Shown here in pieces: positions 1-7,501 of a DNA stretch of 58,406 nucleotides. Each line of letters starts with the position of its first letter. The first letter of the stretch is position 1. Source of the stretch: a virus; the IMG/VR virus record IMGVR_UViG_3300044998_000622, positions 1 through 58,406 of that record; one strand, written 5' to 3'. A program made the translations under genes and the position numbers. The notes under the pieces are model-generated. The model was given only the letters and a program-made list of their open reading frames with translations, did no database searches and was not told where the DNA came from.

Positions 1-144
1 CGCGGCAAGGTCGCACGCCGGCCGTGGACGTCCATCACGGGCGTGACCATCCACCAGACCGCGTGCCAGTTCGGGGTCACACCAGCGCAGGTGCGCGCGG
101 CTGGCGGCGACCGTGACCTCGCGCTCGCTCGCCGAGCGCTCGGC
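1..144. repeat. Terminal redundancy, left copy
   Basis: Positions 1-144 are repeated at 58263-58406 with a single difference (C at 18, A at 58280). The difference falls in the third base of an arginine codon, so the protein is unchanged. The overlap joins the two ends into one open amidase gene, which shows the window is a full circle or circularly permuted phage genome of 58,262 bp. Confidence 0.95.
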
Positions 145-597
145 GTGGCGTGTCATGGCCTCGCCTTCCGCCGCGGCTTCTACGTCCTGGCCAACCCGCT
201 CGACTGGTACGTCTGGCACGGAAACGGGCTCAACGAAGCGGACCTGGGGTTGGAGGTCGAGGGCATCTACCCCGGGCTCCTCGCGCAACCGGTGCGGACG
301 ACGTGGGGCGGCCAACCGACCGAACTGACGGACGAGGTCATCGACGCGGCGCGCGAGTGCCTTCGGCACATGGTGCAAGAGGCCCGCGCATCCGGCGCGC
401 CGCTGCGGTACGTCCACGCGCATCGGCAGTCGTCTGCCACGCGCCGAAGCGACCCAGGAGAGGGCATCTGGCGCCGCCTCGTGCTCGACTTTGCGGTCCC
501 TGTGCTGGGGCTGCAACCACGCCCGGCACGGACATGGGGTGCTGGGCGGCCAATCCCTGTGGCGTGGGACCCCGTTGGTGGGGTTGGAGAGTACTGA
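1..597 (+). CDS. N-acetylmuramoyl-L-alanine amidase (endolysin), 3' part of a gene split by the contig ends
   Basis: This frame is open from base 1 and continues the reading frame that starts at 58182. Joined, the protein is 225 aa. It reads as a family-2 (zinc) amidase that cuts the bond between muramic acid and the stem peptide. Visible motifs, numbered on the joined protein: VTIHQT with a zinc-ligand-like His near residue 45, then a WHGNGLN stretch followed by LGLEVEG, and a C-terminal HAHRQS..RRSDPG stretch that fits the third His and the K/R-x-DPG signature. There is no signal peptide, so export would need a holin; two small membrane proteins lie just downstream. A second amidase-like gene starts two bases after the stop. 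Confidence 0.85.
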   Translation, partial: RGKVARRPWTSITGVTIHQTACQFGVTPAQVRAAGGDRDLALARRALGVACHGLAFRRGFYVLANPLDWYVWHGNGLNEADLGLEVEGIYPGLLAQPVRTTWGGQPTELTDEVIDAARECLRHMVQEARASGAPLRYVHAHRQSSATRRSDPGEGIWRRLVLDFAVPVLGLQPRPARTWGAGRPIPVAWDPVGGVGEY

Positions 598-598
598 G

Positions 599-1333
599 TT
601 GCGCCGAGGGACGCTGCGTTCATGGATCCGCTCGGCGCCGGTCGCGTTCGACGCGTCGTGCCGTGGCGCCCGCAAGCGAACGAAGGCGCCGCGCATGGGG
701 GTCGGCCACTGGACCGGCGGCGAGGCCGGCCGCGATCCGGACGAGCAGGTCGTTCGCGTGATCCGATCGATGAAGTGGAGAACGAACGCGTTGGGTCTTC
801 CGTCTCCGCTCTCGATCCACTTCGTGATTGACTCGGACGGCGTCTGCTGGCAGTGCGCGGACCCCGCGACGGTAGTTGCTCTACACGCCGGTGCCGTGAA
901 CGAGGAGTCGATCGGCATCGAGGTGGTCAATGGTGGCCTGCCGTCTTTTGCCGCGAGCTACCGACCTCGCGATCGCGTTTTCCGCAGGCTGCGCGGGCGA
1001 GCGGTCGAGCAGCTGGCCTTCTTTGGTCGGCAGCTGGAGGCTTACGCGGACCTCTGCGAGGTGCTTTCGTCGGAGTTCGGGATCCCGCGCGTCGTGCCTG
1101 GGATGCCGATTCGAGATGTTCGAGGCCGGCTCGTGAGCGACCGGATCGAGGTCGCGGACCGGATGCTCCCGCCGGAGGCGATCCGCACGTTCTCCGGGTT
1201 CCTGGAGCACCTCCACGTCCACAAGGCGACGCCGGACGGAGGCACCCAGCTCTCGTGGTATCTCTCGGCGATGCGCGGCTACGCGGTCCATGACGTCGAG
1301 CGCGGCATGCCGCGGACGTTGCTCGGCCTGTGA
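599..1333 (+). CDS. Second N-acetylmuramoyl-L-alanine amidase-like protein
   Basis: 244 aa from a TTG at 599, one base after the TGA of the first amidase. A GGAG at 586-589 sits 9 nt upstream, which is why this start is preferred over the upstream ATG at 491 inside the first amidase. Family-2 amidase motifs are visible: GVGHWTGG near residue 37, HFVIDSDGVCWQ, ALHAGAVNEESIGIEVVNGG split around the expected His and Glu, and HLHVHKATPDGG near the C terminus in place of K-x-DPG. It differs strongly from the first amidase, so this is not a recent duplication. It could be a second lytic enzyme, a wall-binding partner, or a helper with altered specificity. Confidence 0.75.
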   Translation: MRRGTLRSWIRSAPVAFDASCRGARKRTKAPRMGVGHWTGGEAGRDPDEQVVRVIRSMKWRTNALGLPSPLSIHFVIDSDGVCWQCADPATVVALHAGAVNEESIGIEVVNGGLPSFAASYRPRDRVFRRLRGRAVEQLAFFGRQLEAYADLCEVLSSEFGIPRVVPGMPIRDVRGRLVSDRIEVADRMLPPEAIRTFSGFLEHLHVHKATPDGGTQLSWYLSAMRGYAVHDVERGMPRTLLGL

Positions 1334-1342
1334 CGGGAGTGT

Positions 1343-1354
1343 CATCATGCCGGC
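1343..1354 (+). promoter_or_regulatory. Possible -10 element of a leaderless promoter
   Basis: CATCAT (1343-1348) lies 6 nt before the ATG at 1355 and there is no Shine-Dalgarno. TTGCTC (1319-1324) stands 18 bp upstream as a possible -35. The arrangement matches a group of SD-less starts elsewhere in this genome. Confidence 0.35.
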
Positions 1355-1624
1355 ATGACCATGCCTCCGACGACCGCGCAAGTGTCAACACGCCTGCTCA
1401 CCATCGAGATCGAGCATCGACAGCTCCGAGAAGAAGTCGATGCGATGAAGACGCTCGCCAGATCGATACTGTTTGCGATCATCTCCGCCAGCGTAGGCGT
1501 GATGGTGACGATCGTCGCAGCTGCAATCTACGTCGGCGGACGACTCCACGCGGTCGAGGATCTCGACAGGCGCGTGACCAGAATTGAGGATCGGCGACAA
1601 GATGAACGGGAGGTGTCGCGATGA
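1355..1624 (+). CDS. Small membrane protein with coiled coil, lysis region
   Basis: 89 aa. An N-terminal helical, charged segment (about residues 10-35, ending in an EHRQLREEVDAMKTLAR stretch) is followed by one hydrophobic segment (about 37-63, rich in I, V, A) and a charged C-terminal tail. The layout recalls XhlA-type or holin-accessory proteins that sit beside endolysins. The start lacks a Shine-Dalgarno and follows a possible -10 hexamer by 6 nt. The stop overlaps the next ATG (ATGA). The lysis role rests on position and topology only. Confidence 0.6.
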   Translation: MTMPPTTAQVSTRLLTIEIEHRQLREEVDAMKTLARSILFAIISASVGVMVTIVAAAIYVGGRLHAVEDLDRRVTRIEDRRQDEREVSR

Positions 1625-1833
1625 GGCGAGAACAGTGGCAGCCCAAGCACACCGTCAACCTCGTGCTCGTTCTCGCGGCGCTGTTGGCCGTGGTCGTGCT
1701 CGCCGTGTGGGCAGACGGCGCCTACGTCCGCGAGATCCTTGCGTTCGTAGGCGGGTTGCTCGTGCCCGGCAGTGCGCTGGGCACGTTGGTCGGGCGTCAT
1801 CGAAGTGAGGACGATGTTCGTCCATGTCAGTGA
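1621..1833 (+). CDS. Holin-like small membrane protein
   Basis: 70 aa with two hydrophobic segments (about residues 13-30 and 36-56), a short linker and a charged C-terminal tail. It overlaps the preceding gene by four bases (ATGA) and has a purine-rich GGGAGGTG upstream. Size, topology and place after two amidases suggest a holin or holin partner that releases the amidases to the wall. No holin family signature can be confirmed by eye. Confidence 0.55.
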   Translation: MRREQWQPKHTVNLVLVLAALLAVVVLAVWADGAYVREILAFVGGLLVPGSALGTLVGRHRSEDDVRPCQ

Positions 1834-2205
1834 CGTCAGCTGAGAGCTGAGCTGAGGACTCCCACGCCGAGGGAGGGAGCCGAGGGAGCGCCCCCCCCTC
1901 CCCCCCAAACGCCGCTAGCGCGTGGTCTGGGGGGCTGGGGAGCTCCTCGGCTCGCTCCGCGGCTCACGCCTCGGTCGGTCGCCTTCGGTCGGCCCACGGC
2001 GCCCTGATGCGCCGCGCGGCCAGGATGGCTGCTGGATGCCCGGCCGGCAACGTCAACGTTCAGCGTCCGTCGGCGCCGGATCGAGCTTGCGGTTTCGCGC
2101 GGAATCGGGCGCTCAGCAGCCGGTAGCAGAAACTTCTTGCGGTCGCTCGGGATGTAAGCCACTGTCCGGAACGCCGCAGGGTGCGGCAGCCAAGGAGAGA
2201 CCCAG
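1834..2205. other. Largest noncoding gap: G/C tracts, likely end of late and start of early transcription
   Basis: No credible gene was found in these 372 bases. A G-rich stretch (GGGAGGG at 1871-1877) is followed by eight C, one T and seven C (1891-1906), then GGGGGG (1929-1934) and GGGG (1937-1940). GGGAGGG can pair with CCCTCCC at 1896-1902, and the C run can pair instead with the later G run, giving alternative hairpins. Short direct repeats of CGGTCGG lie near 1972-1994. The right end holds a promoter candidate and the leader of the first early gene. It separates lysis genes from early genes, so a terminator, control region or replication origin is possible. Confidence 0.5.
2137..2165 (+). 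promoter_or_regulatory. Early promoter candidate
   Basis: TTGCGG (2137-2142) and CACTGT (2160-2165) are 17 bp apart. The -35 is preceded by GCCGGTAGCAGAAAC (2119-2133), the same 15 bases that precede the promoter at 4465. The -10 is weak. Confidence 0.4.
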
Positions 2206-2236
2206 ATGACCCAGACCCAGACCGCTCTTGCCCAGA
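2186..2236 (+). repeat. 51-bp duplicated RBS and gene start, copy 1
   Basis: Bases 2186-2236 are identical to 4518-4568. The block holds the AAGGAG ribosome binding site, the ATG and the first ten codons, so both genes begin MTQTQTALAQ. The rest of the two proteins is unrelated. Confidence 0.95.
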
Positions 2237-3453
2237 CCCAGACCCTCGTGGGGACCCTGAACACGATCGCCGCCCAGCTGGAGGCCGGCGAGATCGGGCC
2301 GAAGGCCGCGCTCGACGCCGCGAACGAGGCGCTCTCCGCGACCGAGTTCACGATCAAGCGGCAGAAGAACGCCGCGGCGCTCGTGAAGCGCCTGCGCGCC
2401 GAGGCCGCCGCCTTGGGCGACACGCTCCCGGCCGCCGCTCCCCCCGCCCCCGCCGAGGACCCGGACAACGAGATCGCCGCGGCCGAGGATCTGCTCGCGG
2501 CGGATCCCGAGTACTGGGTCTGGCTCGATCAGGTCGAGGCGGCCGACCGCGCCGCCTTCGAGCAGGCGGACGCCGAGCGGTTCGAGCGCGGTGTCGGCGG
2601 CGAACCTGGCCCCGTGGCGGCCTCGGGCGCCTCGCAGGCGCCCAAGCCCCCGGCAGAGCCCCCGGCGGGCGCCACGGCGGCGCCTGCGGGCACGACGCCG
2701 CCCTCCGGCAAGGCGGCGCGCCTGGCGGCCCTGCTCGCCGGCGAGAAGCCGCCGGCCCCGGCCCCGAGCGCGCGGGCGCGGACCTCGGTGACCTTCCGCG
2801 AGGTCGGCGGCGAGATTGAGGTCTTCCCGCGGCGCATCGTGCGCCGAGCCCTTGCGGAACTCTCGCCTTTCACGCGAGAGGTCCTCGCGCAGGTCGCGAG
2901 CTCCTACTCGGGCACCGAGGTCCGCGCTGACGATGCCGGGTTCGTGGACGCGGTCCTCGACGCCCTGCACAACAAGCCATGCCCGGCGAGCATCCGGGAG
3001 GCGATCCGGGCCGACCGCGAGCGCGCGGCAAGCGCAGCCAGCCTCGCGGCTCCGAAGGGCGGCGCGCCGCGCAAGGGAGCGCGCCTCGGGGTGATCGTGA
3101 ACGCCCTCCGGACCGGAGCCACGGTGCGTGAGATCTGCGAGATGATGGCGGCGAAGTTCCCGACATACTCGGCGCGCCACGGCGGAGGACCGGCGACCGC
3201 CGACAGCTTCGACGGGTTCGTGCGCGCCGCGATCTCGCATATGGACAAGGGCCTGCACTTCTCGGTCTCTGCCCGCACGAAGGGCAAGATCCTCCGCGGC
3301 AAGAACGAGGCCGGCGTGACGGTCTACCGGATCGATCCCTCGGTGGACCTGGGCGACGTGGTCGCGACGGACGACCGGGAAGTCGTCGTCCTCGCGGACG
3401 CGGCTCTCGTGGCCGAGGCCGCGGCGGGCGACGAGAAGCAGGCGGCGGAGTGA
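2206..3453 (+). CDS. Early protein of unknown function, 415 aa
   Basis: I do not recognise the family. The start ATG is 8 nt after AAGGAGAG. Residues 1-110 look helical and acidic, about 135-195 form an Ala/Pro/Gly-rich linker, and residues about 196-400 look folded, including a basic patch near APKGGAPRKGARLG that could touch nucleic acid. The first ten residues (MTQTQTALAQ) are shared with the AAA ATPase at 4538. It is the first gene of the early block that includes an AAA+ ATPase and a VWA protein, so it may be a partner of that pair. Confidence 0.7.
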   Translation: MTQTQTALAQTQTLVGTLNTIAAQLEAGEIGPKAALDAANEALSATEFTIKRQKNAAALVKRLRAEAAALGDTLPAAAPPAPAEDPDNEIAAAEDLLAADPEYWVWLDQVEAADRAAFEQADAERFERGVGGEPGPVAASGASQAPKPPAEPPAGATAAPAGTTPPSGKAARLAALLAGEKPPAPAPSARARTSVTFREVGGEIEVFPRRIVRRALAELSPFTREVLAQVASSYSGTEVRADDAGFVDAVLDALHNKPCPASIREAIRADRERAASAASLAAPKGGAPRKGARLGVIVNALRTGATVREICEMMAAKFPTYSARHGGGPATADSFDGFVRAAISHMDKGLHFSVSARTKGKILRGKNEAGVTVYRIDPSVDLGDVVATDDREVVVLADAALVAEAAAGDEKQAAE

Positions 3454-3461
3454 GAAACTGG

Positions 3462-3491
3462 TTGCGCGGAACGCGGTAGCAGGTAAAGGAT
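3462..3491 (+). promoter_or_regulatory. Early promoter candidate
   Basis: TTGCGC at 3462-3467 is followed 16-17 bp later by TAAAGGAT (3484-3491). The preceding AGAAAC-N3 matches the promoters at 2137 and 4465. Confidence 0.4.
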
Positions 3492-3528
3492 ACCGGGCCC
3501 GATGGACGGGCAGGCAAGGAGAGTCATC

Positions 3529-4419
3529 ATGGAATCGGTCGAAACCATCAAGAACAGGCACGGGATCGGGGCGGTCGTGTTCTGGGCCCTGCACGACGTG
3601 AGGGTCCGGCGCGCGGACATGCGCGCCACGTTCGAGGCGCAGGGCCTCGGCGCCGCCGTGCAGCGCGATCCATCCCCGAGCGCCTGCCTCACCCGCGCGG
3701 TCTCCCGCGCCGCGGTCGGGCGCCCCGCGGTCCGCTTCGAGCGTGTCCGCGACGACGGCGCGGTCGCGACCGAGGCGCTCTCGGTCCTCGCGACCGACGC
3801 GGCGACCGAGACCGCGACTTACACGCAGATCGGAACGATCTCGGTCGACAAGCAGACCGGGGCCGTCGCGTTCTCGAAGAACGGCGACGACTACGGCGCG
3901 CTCGAAGCGGCCGCGGGCGAGTACCACGAGGCCCGGGAATGGTGCTCGACCGCGGACCTCGGCGCCGCGCTCAAGATCGCGATGTACGGGCGCGCGCGCA
4001 ACCTGCTCCTCGGCGCCGTGAACCTCCGGGGCCAGTCGGGCGGCGTCTACTATGTCCGCGAGTCGCGCATGGGCGCGGTCGAGGCGCTCGCGGCTTGGAT
4101 CGACGCGAGCGGGTTCGGGAAGCTCACGATCCTCCGGATCACGGAGGAGGGCAGCGGCCAGGTTGGCAATGCGGCGCGCAGTACGATCCTGGAGCGGATC
4201 GCCGAGGTGACCAGCGGCCTCGACGAGCTCGTGGAGAAGATCAACGGCGCCAGCGAGGACGAGCTCGACCGGATCCTGGAGCCTACGCTCGCTCGCTTCG
4301 ACCTGATCAGCCAGCAGGTCGATCTCTACGCGGACGTCCTCGGCCTCGCCCGCGAGGAGCTCATCGGCAAGGCGGACCTCGCAAAGAAGGCGATCCTCTC
4401 CCGCTGCGTGGCGGCGTGA
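3529..4419 (+). CDS. Early protein of unknown function upstream of MoxR-like ATPase
   Basis: 296 aa. The ATG at 3529 is chosen because AAGGAG (3516-3521) precedes it at good distance; an ATG at 3502 lacks this. The N-terminal two thirds look like a mixed alpha/beta domain (SVDKQTGAVAFSKNGDDYGAL), the last third is helical (ITSGL..ELVEKIN..EDELDRIL). Its place directly before an AAA+ and VWA pair suggests it works with them. I recall uncharacterised phage proteins of this kind next to MoxR/VWA genes, but cannot confirm a family. Confidence 0.7.
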   Translation: MESVETIKNRHGIGAVVFWALHDVRVRRADMRATFEAQGLGAAVQRDPSPSACLTRAVSRAAVGRPAVRFERVRDDGAVATEALSVLATDAATETATYTQIGTISVDKQTGAVAFSKNGDDYGALEAAAGEYHEAREWCSTADLGAALKIAMYGRARNLLLGAVNLRGQSGGVYYVRESRMGAVEALAAWIDASGFGKLTILRITEEGSGQVGNAARSTILERIAEVTSGLDELVEKINGASEDELDRILEPTLARFDLISQQVDLYADVLGLAREELIGKADLAKKAILSRCVAA

Positions 4420-4464
4420 TGGGCGGCCGCGACCACGACTTCGAATGCCGGTAGCAGAAACCAG

Positions 4465-4494
4465 TTGCACCCCGGACGGTGCGCTGGTACAGAT
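4465..4494 (+). promoter_or_regulatory. Early promoter, best example of its type
   Basis: TTGCAC (4465-4470), 17 bp, TACAGAT (4488-4494). GCCGGTAGCAGAAAC (4447-4461) precedes it, as at 2119-2133. It lies between two coding regions and would give a leader of about 40 nt for the AAA ATPase gene. Confidence 0.6.
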
Positions 4495-4517
4495 CGGGGA
4501 CATGGCGCCACGCAGGC

Positions 4518-4568
4518 GCAGCCAAGGAGAGACCCAGATGACCCAGACCCAGACCGCTCTTGCCCAGA
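4518..4568 (+). repeat. 51-bp duplicated RBS and gene start, copy 2
   Basis: Identical to 2186-2236; carries the AAGGAG site, ATG and first ten codons of the AAA ATPase gene. Confidence 0.95.
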
Positions 4569-5683
4569 TCCTCAACGCCGAGGCCAGCGTGAACGCGCGC
4601 CTCGTGGGCCGCGCCGCGGAGGTCCGCGGCCTCTTCGTCGCGGCGCTCGCCCGCGAGCACGTCCTCCTCCTTGGTCCCCCGGGCACGGGAAAGTCGATGC
4701 TCGCGCGCGCCTTCGCGGAGACGATCTCAGGATGCGCCTACTTCGAGTGGCTCCTCTCGAAGTTCTCGACCCCCGAGGAGCTCTTCGGCCCGATCTCCTT
4801 CTCGGCCTTGAAGGCCGACCGCTTCGCCCGGGTGACGCGCGGCAAGCTTCCCGAGGCGCACGTCGCGTTCCTGGACGAGATCTTCAAGGCCAACAGCGCG
4901 GTCCTGAACACGCTCCTGCCCGTGATCAACGAGCGCGTGTTCCACGACGACGGCGGCACGAAGCGCTGCCCGCTGATGACGACGGTGGCGGCCTCCAACG
5001 AGCTCCCCGAGGGGCCCGAGCTCGGCGCCCTGTGGGACCGGTTCATGGTCCGGTTCTGGATCGGCTACAGCGCGACCCCGGACGACTTTCGCGCGATCCT
5101 CCGCGGCGCGCGCACGCAGCAGGCGCCTGTGATCGCGCTCGACATGAGCGTCTGGACCGAGGCGCAGGCCTCGGTCGACGCCATGCCGGTCACCGATGAG
5201 GTGTTCGACGCCTTGTTCGCCCTCAAGCGGAAGCTCCAGGACGACGGGATCACGATCTCAGACCGACGCTGGGTCAAGGCGACCCGCTTGCTCGCGGCGA
5301 CCGCGTGGCTCGACGGGGCCACCGAGGTCGGGACGGATCACTTCGAGATCCTCGCGGCCTCGCTTTGGAACGAGCCCTCGCAGGCCGGCACCGTGCGGAC
5401 GCACGTGCAGAGCTTCGTGTCGGCCGAGATCGCGACCGCGCAGAAGATCGTGGACGGGATCGGCGAGATCATCGCGAAGCTCCCGGCGCAGCACGACCCG
5501 GCTTTCGACACCAAGATCCTCCCCGCGAACCGCGAACTGAAAAAGGCGATCCTCCGGCTCGACGAGCTCGCGGCGAGCGCGAAGTCGACCTCGGCCAAGG
5601 GCAAGATCATGGCGCTCCGGAACGACGTGGCAGCGCGCGGGCGCGAACTGGTGCAGGCGGCCATGGACGGGCTCAAGAGCTAG
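4538..5683 (+). CDS. MoxR-type AAA+ ATPase
   Basis: 381 aa. Walker A GPPGTGKS begins near residue 46, Walker B AFLDEIFK near 111, and a sensor-1-like Asn in AASNELPEG near 152, so all ATPase elements look intact. The WLLSKFSTPEELFGPIS stretch fits the MoxR/RavA clade. The C-terminal part is helical. MoxR ATPases act with VWA-domain partners as chaperones or metal-insertion/remodelling machines; a 512-aa VWA protein is encoded just downstream. The first ten residues are copied from, or shared with, the gene at 2206. The target in this phage is unknown. Confidence 0.88.
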   Translation: MTQTQTALAQILNAEASVNARLVGRAAEVRGLFVAALAREHVLLLGPPGTGKSMLARAFAETISGCAYFEWLLSKFSTPEELFGPISFSALKADRFARVTRGKLPEAHVAFLDEIFKANSAVLNTLLPVINERVFHDDGGTKRCPLMTTVAASNELPEGPELGALWDRFMVRFWIGYSATPDDFRAILRGARTQQAPVIALDMSVWTEAQASVDAMPVTDEVFDALFALKRKLQDDGITISDRRWVKATRLLAATAWLDGATEVGTDHFEILAASLWNEPSQAGTVRTHVQSFVSAEIATAQKIVDGIGEIIAKLPAQHDPAFDTKILPANRELKKAILRLDELAASAKSTSAKGKIMALRNDVAARGRELVQAAMDGLKS

Positions 5684-5693
5684 TCCCAGGGCT

Positions 5694-5733
5694 TTCCGGG
5701 CGGGAGGCGATTCCTGTTGCCTCCCGCCCGGAA
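5694..5733 (+). terminator. Perfect 15-bp hairpin after the AAA ATPase gene
   Basis: TTCCGGGCGGGAGGC (5694-5708) and GCCTCCCGCCCGGAA (5719-5733) are exact reverse complements with a 10-nt loop. It starts 10 bases after the stop codon. No T run follows, so it may be an attenuator or mRNA end stabiliser rather than a classic terminator. It overlaps a -35 candidate (TTGCCT, 5717-5722). Confidence 0.6.
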
Positions 5734-5746
5734 CCATGCGACAAGA
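5717..5746 (+). promoter_or_regulatory. Early promoter candidate before the VWA gene
   Basis: TTGCCT (5717-5722) with GACAAG/ACAAGA 17-18 bp downstream (5740-5746). The -35 sits inside the right arm of the 15-bp hairpin. Confidence 0.35.
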
Positions 5747-5778
5747 TGAGGGCGCCACCGAGGCGCAGACAAGGAGCG

Positions 5779-7317
5779 ATGATGACGGCGGAAGAGATCA
5801 AGGCGAGCGCGAAGGCGGCGATCCACAAGGCGACGCTGCGGCGCCAGATTGAGAACCTGGAGCAGGGCGCCGACGCGGCGGTCCGGGTTGGCGCCTGGGT
5901 GCGGACGCTGGCCGCCGAGGAGGCGAAGGCCGGCGGCGTGTTCACGGACGCGCTCGACCTCAAGCCCGAGGCGGCGACGTGGGGCTCCCTGGCCCGCGAG
6001 ATCTTCGGGAGCCTCTACGGGCTCGGGACCGAGGCGGTCGAGGCCGAAAAGGCGCCCGAGGGCGCCGGCTGGGTGCGAGAGCTCCTCGGGCAGGCCGAGT
6101 CGCTCCCTGAGTGGCAGGAGCTCCAGGCGCGCGCGGCGGGCGACGCCTGGGCCTCGGGCCTCGCGGCGGCCGGCGCCATGGAGGCGCTCGCCCCGCTGGC
6201 GCAGGACCTCCCGAAGAATGACGCGCAGGAGCTCAAGGAGCAGATCGACGCGCTCCAAGAGCTCATCGCCGAGTCGGGCAAGAGGCCCGGCGCCCGCACG
6301 GCGCGGCGCCTCACGAACCTCCGCAAGGAGCACCAGCGGGCGGTCAAGGACGACGCCAACGCGACGGCGCTGCTCCGCTCGAAAGCGGCTAAGGTCCGCT
6401 CGGTCATGCGCGGCGCGGCTGCGGCGGCGACCGCGGCGATCGACGAGCAGCGCGCGGCCGAGGAGGGGCTGGGGATCGCCCCGGGCCAGAGCCAGGGCCT
6501 CGCGATGCGCGTGCAGGGCGCCACGGCGGCCGCCCGCGAGGTCCTGAGGACGAACACCCAGCTGCGAAAGATCGCGGTCCTGGCGGGGCGGTTCCGGCGC
6601 CGCGCGGCGCAGAAGCAGGCGGAGAAGGCTCGCGGCGGCGCGCACGAGGTGGCCGACGTGACGACGGGCGCCGACCTCGCGCGCCTCCTCCCGAGCGAAG
6701 CGGTTCTGGCCGGCGACGAGGACGGCGAGGCGGTCCTCTTCCGGCGGCTCACCGAGCGCGCCGCCATGAACTACGAGCTTCGCTCGCCGGAGACGAAGAC
6801 CGAGGGGCCGATCGTGATCTGCATCGACGAGAGCGGCTCGATGCGCGGCGAGCGGGACGTCTGGGCGAAGGCCGCCTGCCTTGCGATTCTGGAGATCGCG
6901 GCTCGCCAGAACCGAGCCTTCGCGATCCTGCACTTCGATGACGGAGTCACCCGGACGGACGTGTTCCGCGCCCCGCGCTCGGTGCGCTGGGAGGCGATCG
7001 CCGAGTGTTTGACTTGGTTCTCGGGCGGCGGGACGGACATTTCGGATGCCATGGCGGCGGGGATCGACCTGATCGCGAAGGAGCCCGCGTACCGCAAGGC
7101 GGACCTGGTCGTGATCACGGACGGAGAGGACTACAGCGACTCGATCCGCGACGCGGTGAAAGCGGCGAAGGCCAAAGGGATCTCGACCCACTGGGTTGGG
7201 ATCGACTGCGATGACACCGAGAGCGACTTTGGGCTCGCGACGGTGGCGGTCGTGACGACGGCCGCGATCAAGGGACAGGACGTGAAGGCGATCGACGGCG
7301 TCCTCGGCGCCATCTGA
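5779..7317 (+). CDS. VWA-domain protein, MoxR partner
   Basis: 512 aa (ATG at 5779; a second ATG at 5782 is also possible; AAGGAG at 5771). Residues about 1-330 are helical and Ala/Glu-rich with coiled-coil character. The von Willebrand A domain occupies about 345-512 with an intact metal site: DESGS at 350-354, GGGTDIS near 419, and ITDGED near 447. The pairing with the MoxR ATPase upstream is the standard MoxR/VWA arrangement; in cellular versions (RavA-ViaA, CbbQ-CbbO, NorQ-NorD) the VWA protein brings the substrate. Its substrate here is not visible. Confidence 0.88.
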   Translation: MMTAEEIKASAKAAIHKATLRRQIENLEQGADAAVRVGAWVRTLAAEEAKAGGVFTDALDLKPEAATWGSLAREIFGSLYGLGTEAVEAEKAPEGAGWVRELLGQAESLPEWQELQARAAGDAWASGLAAAGAMEALAPLAQDLPKNDAQELKEQIDALQELIAESGKRPGARTARRLTNLRKEHQRAVKDDANATALLRSKAAKVRSVMRGAAAAATAAIDEQRAAEEGLGIAPGQSQGLAMRVQGATAAAREVLRTNTQLRKIAVLAGRFRRRAAQKQAEKARGGAHEVADVTTGADLARLLPSEAVLAGDEDGEAVLFRRLTERAAMNYELRSPETKTEGPIVICIDESGSMRGERDVWAKAACLAILEIAARQNRAFAILHFDDGVTRTDVFRAPRSVRWEAIAECLTWFSGGGTDISDAMAAGIDLIAKEPAYRKADLVVITDGEDYSDSIRDAVKAAKAKGISTHWVGIDCDDTESDFGLATVAVVTTAAIKGQDVKAIDGVLGAI

Positions 7318-7330
7318 CGGAGGAGGGTCC

Positions 7331-7501
7331 ATGGAGAAGCACTTGGAAGAGCTCGGGGTGATCGCGGTCGTGGGAACGCGGTTCGATCAGGTCTGGACCG
7401 TGTCGATCGCGACGGTGACGACGTGCTGCAAGGGGGGCGGTCCTCGGTTCGAGGACGCGCTTGCCGACGCGCTCGCAAAGCTCGCCGCGAGCTTGTCGTG
7501 A
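7331..7501 (+). CDS. Small protein, 56 aa
   Basis: ATG at 7331 follows GGAGGAGGG with good spacing. The product starts MEKHLEELGVIAVVGTRF and holds a central Cys pair (TTCCKGG). The TGA overlaps the GTG of the nuclease gene (GTGA at 7498-7501), which supports it being translated. No family recognised. Confidence 0.6.
   Translation: MEKHLEELGVIAVVGTRFDQVWTVSIATVTTCCKGGGPRFEDALADALAKLAASLS

Noticed and set aside
491-598. ATG at 491 as start of the second amidase
   Set aside because: It lies deep inside the first amidase gene and the extra N-terminal residues look like shadow sequence; TTG 599 has an SD at good spacing.
2113-4686. 857-aa open frame on the - strand
   Set aside because: Antisense to three well-supported + strand genes. 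High GC makes long shadow frames; no start signal and Arg/Gly/Ala-rich low-quality sequence.
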